A stretch of 7,737 bases of DNA. Source: Alkaliphilus sp. Lineage in GTDB: Bacteria; Bacillota; Clostridia; Peptostreptococcales; Natronincolaceae. Positions 7,414-7,737 of this stretch are shown here, piece by piece. Position 1 is the stretch's first letter; every line of letters begins with the position of its first letter. The notes beneath the pieces were generated by a model that saw only the letters and a list, made by a program, of their open reading frames with translations, searched no databases and was not told where the DNA came from. Location: NCBI GenBank assembly GCA_023230535.1, contig JALNXC010000044.1:1-7737 (forward strand), written 5' to 3'. Position numbers and translations under genes: made by a program.

Positions 7414-7737
7414 TTATTTCTCCGCCAGTTTTGCTTGAATTATTAGGGAACATTCGATTCTCTTCCTCTGCATCTCGCAACCGATATCATAGGGTTCATA
7501 GATACTGCCGTTGGTGTTATAGGCGTTTGCATGGCATCCTCCGCTGCAATAAAACTTTGCCCAACAGTTACTGCACTTACTTTTATTATAAATATGAGCC
7601 CTGTTAAATTCATCACATAACGAGGTATATACTATCCCTTCTTCAACAGTTCCGATTTTAAAATCCTCGTTGCCGACAAATTGATGGCAGGGATAGATAT
7701 CCCCTTCGGGAGTGATAGCCAGATATTCCGTACCTGC
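7414..7737 (-). CDS. scfB: SCIFF peptide maturase, radical SAM/SPASM protein, C-terminal part only
   Basis: This is the last 107 codons of a gene that enters from the right edge; the stop is TAA at 7416-7414. The segment has the Cys pattern of a SPASM domain, which binds auxiliary iron-sulfur clusters: C17 (DIYPCHQF), then C55-x2-C58-x5-C64-x3-C68 (CSNCWAKFYCSGGC), then C87 (numbering from the first visible codon). The opening AGTEYLAITPEGDIYPC and the run GGCHANAY closely resemble the thioether-forming SCIFF maturases of Clostridia, which convert Cys residues of a short Cys-rich precursor to thioether links. The radical SAM CxxxCxxC core would be upstream, outside the window, so it is not seen. 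Other SPASM peptide maturases or anaerobic sulfatase-maturase relatives are possible but fit less well. The short SCIFF precursor gene, if present, is expected upstream, also outside the window. It lies just before the secD promoter. Confidence 0.85.
   Translation of the reverse strand, partial: AGTEYLAITPEGDIYPCHQFVGNEDFKIGTVEEGIVYTSLCDEFNRAHIYNKSKCSNCWAKFYCSGGCHANAYNTNGSIYEPYDIGCEMQRKRIECSLIIQAKLAEK

Noticed and set aside
7391..7419. AT inverted repeat at the end of the SCIFF maturase, considered as a terminator
   Set aside because: The stem is only A/T pairs with one end G/C pair and a bulge, it overlaps the stop codon, and no proper T run follows a stable hairpin on the minus strand.
7395..7607. 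70-codon open frame on the plus strand, considered as a possible small peptide gene near the SCIFF maturase
   Set aside because: It is mostly antisense to the SPASM-coding region, and its Cys/Arg/Tyr content mirrors the Cys codons on the other strand. It does not look like a SCIFF precursor.

Overview
The window looks like chromosomal core sequence from a low- to moderate-GC Gram-positive bacterium, most likely a member of the class Clostridia. Three things point there. The gene order secD-secF-recJ-apt-rel is a Firmicutes arrangement. SecD and SecF are separate proteins, whereas Bacillus has a fused SecDF. The partial gene at the right edge encodes the C-terminal SPASM region of a SCIFF-type radical SAM peptide maturase, a family found mainly in Clostridia. 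I cannot place it more precisely than class from this sequence alone.

Every gene is on the minus strand, so transcription runs from high to low coordinates. From right to left: the C-terminal 107 codons of a SCIFF peptide maturase (7414-7737); a 103-bp gap with a near-consensus sigma-A promoter; secD (6039-7292, start corrected inward from 7310); secF (5148-6026); recJ (2589-5144); apt (2084-2605, ATG start); a 58-bp gap; and a bifunctional (p)ppGpp synthetase/hydrolase rel gene running off the left edge (1-2025; 675 codons present, only the end of the ACT domain missing). There are no RNA genes, mobile elements, CRISPR arrays or long repeats, and no gene-free stretch reaches 300 bp.

secD, secF, recJ and apt are packed as one probable operon. 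The gaps are 12 bp and 3 bp, followed by a 17-bp overlap, and the ribosome binding sites of secF, recJ and apt overlap the end of the gene before. rel follows after 58 bp with no visible terminator and is probably cotranscribed. The operon combines protein export (SecDF draws on the proton motive force to help SecYEG), single-strand DNA exonuclease activity in repair (RecJ), adenine salvage (Apt) and the stringent response (Rel). Apt and Rel are linked through purine nucleotide pools. The SCIFF maturase upstream belongs to a peptide modification system; its position beside secDF is a recurrent neighbourhood, not proof of shared function.

I found no clearly undescribed system. The items most worth a second look are the SCIFF/Sec junction, the AT-rich divergent C-terminal third of RecJ, and the promoter/start-codon geometry of secD.
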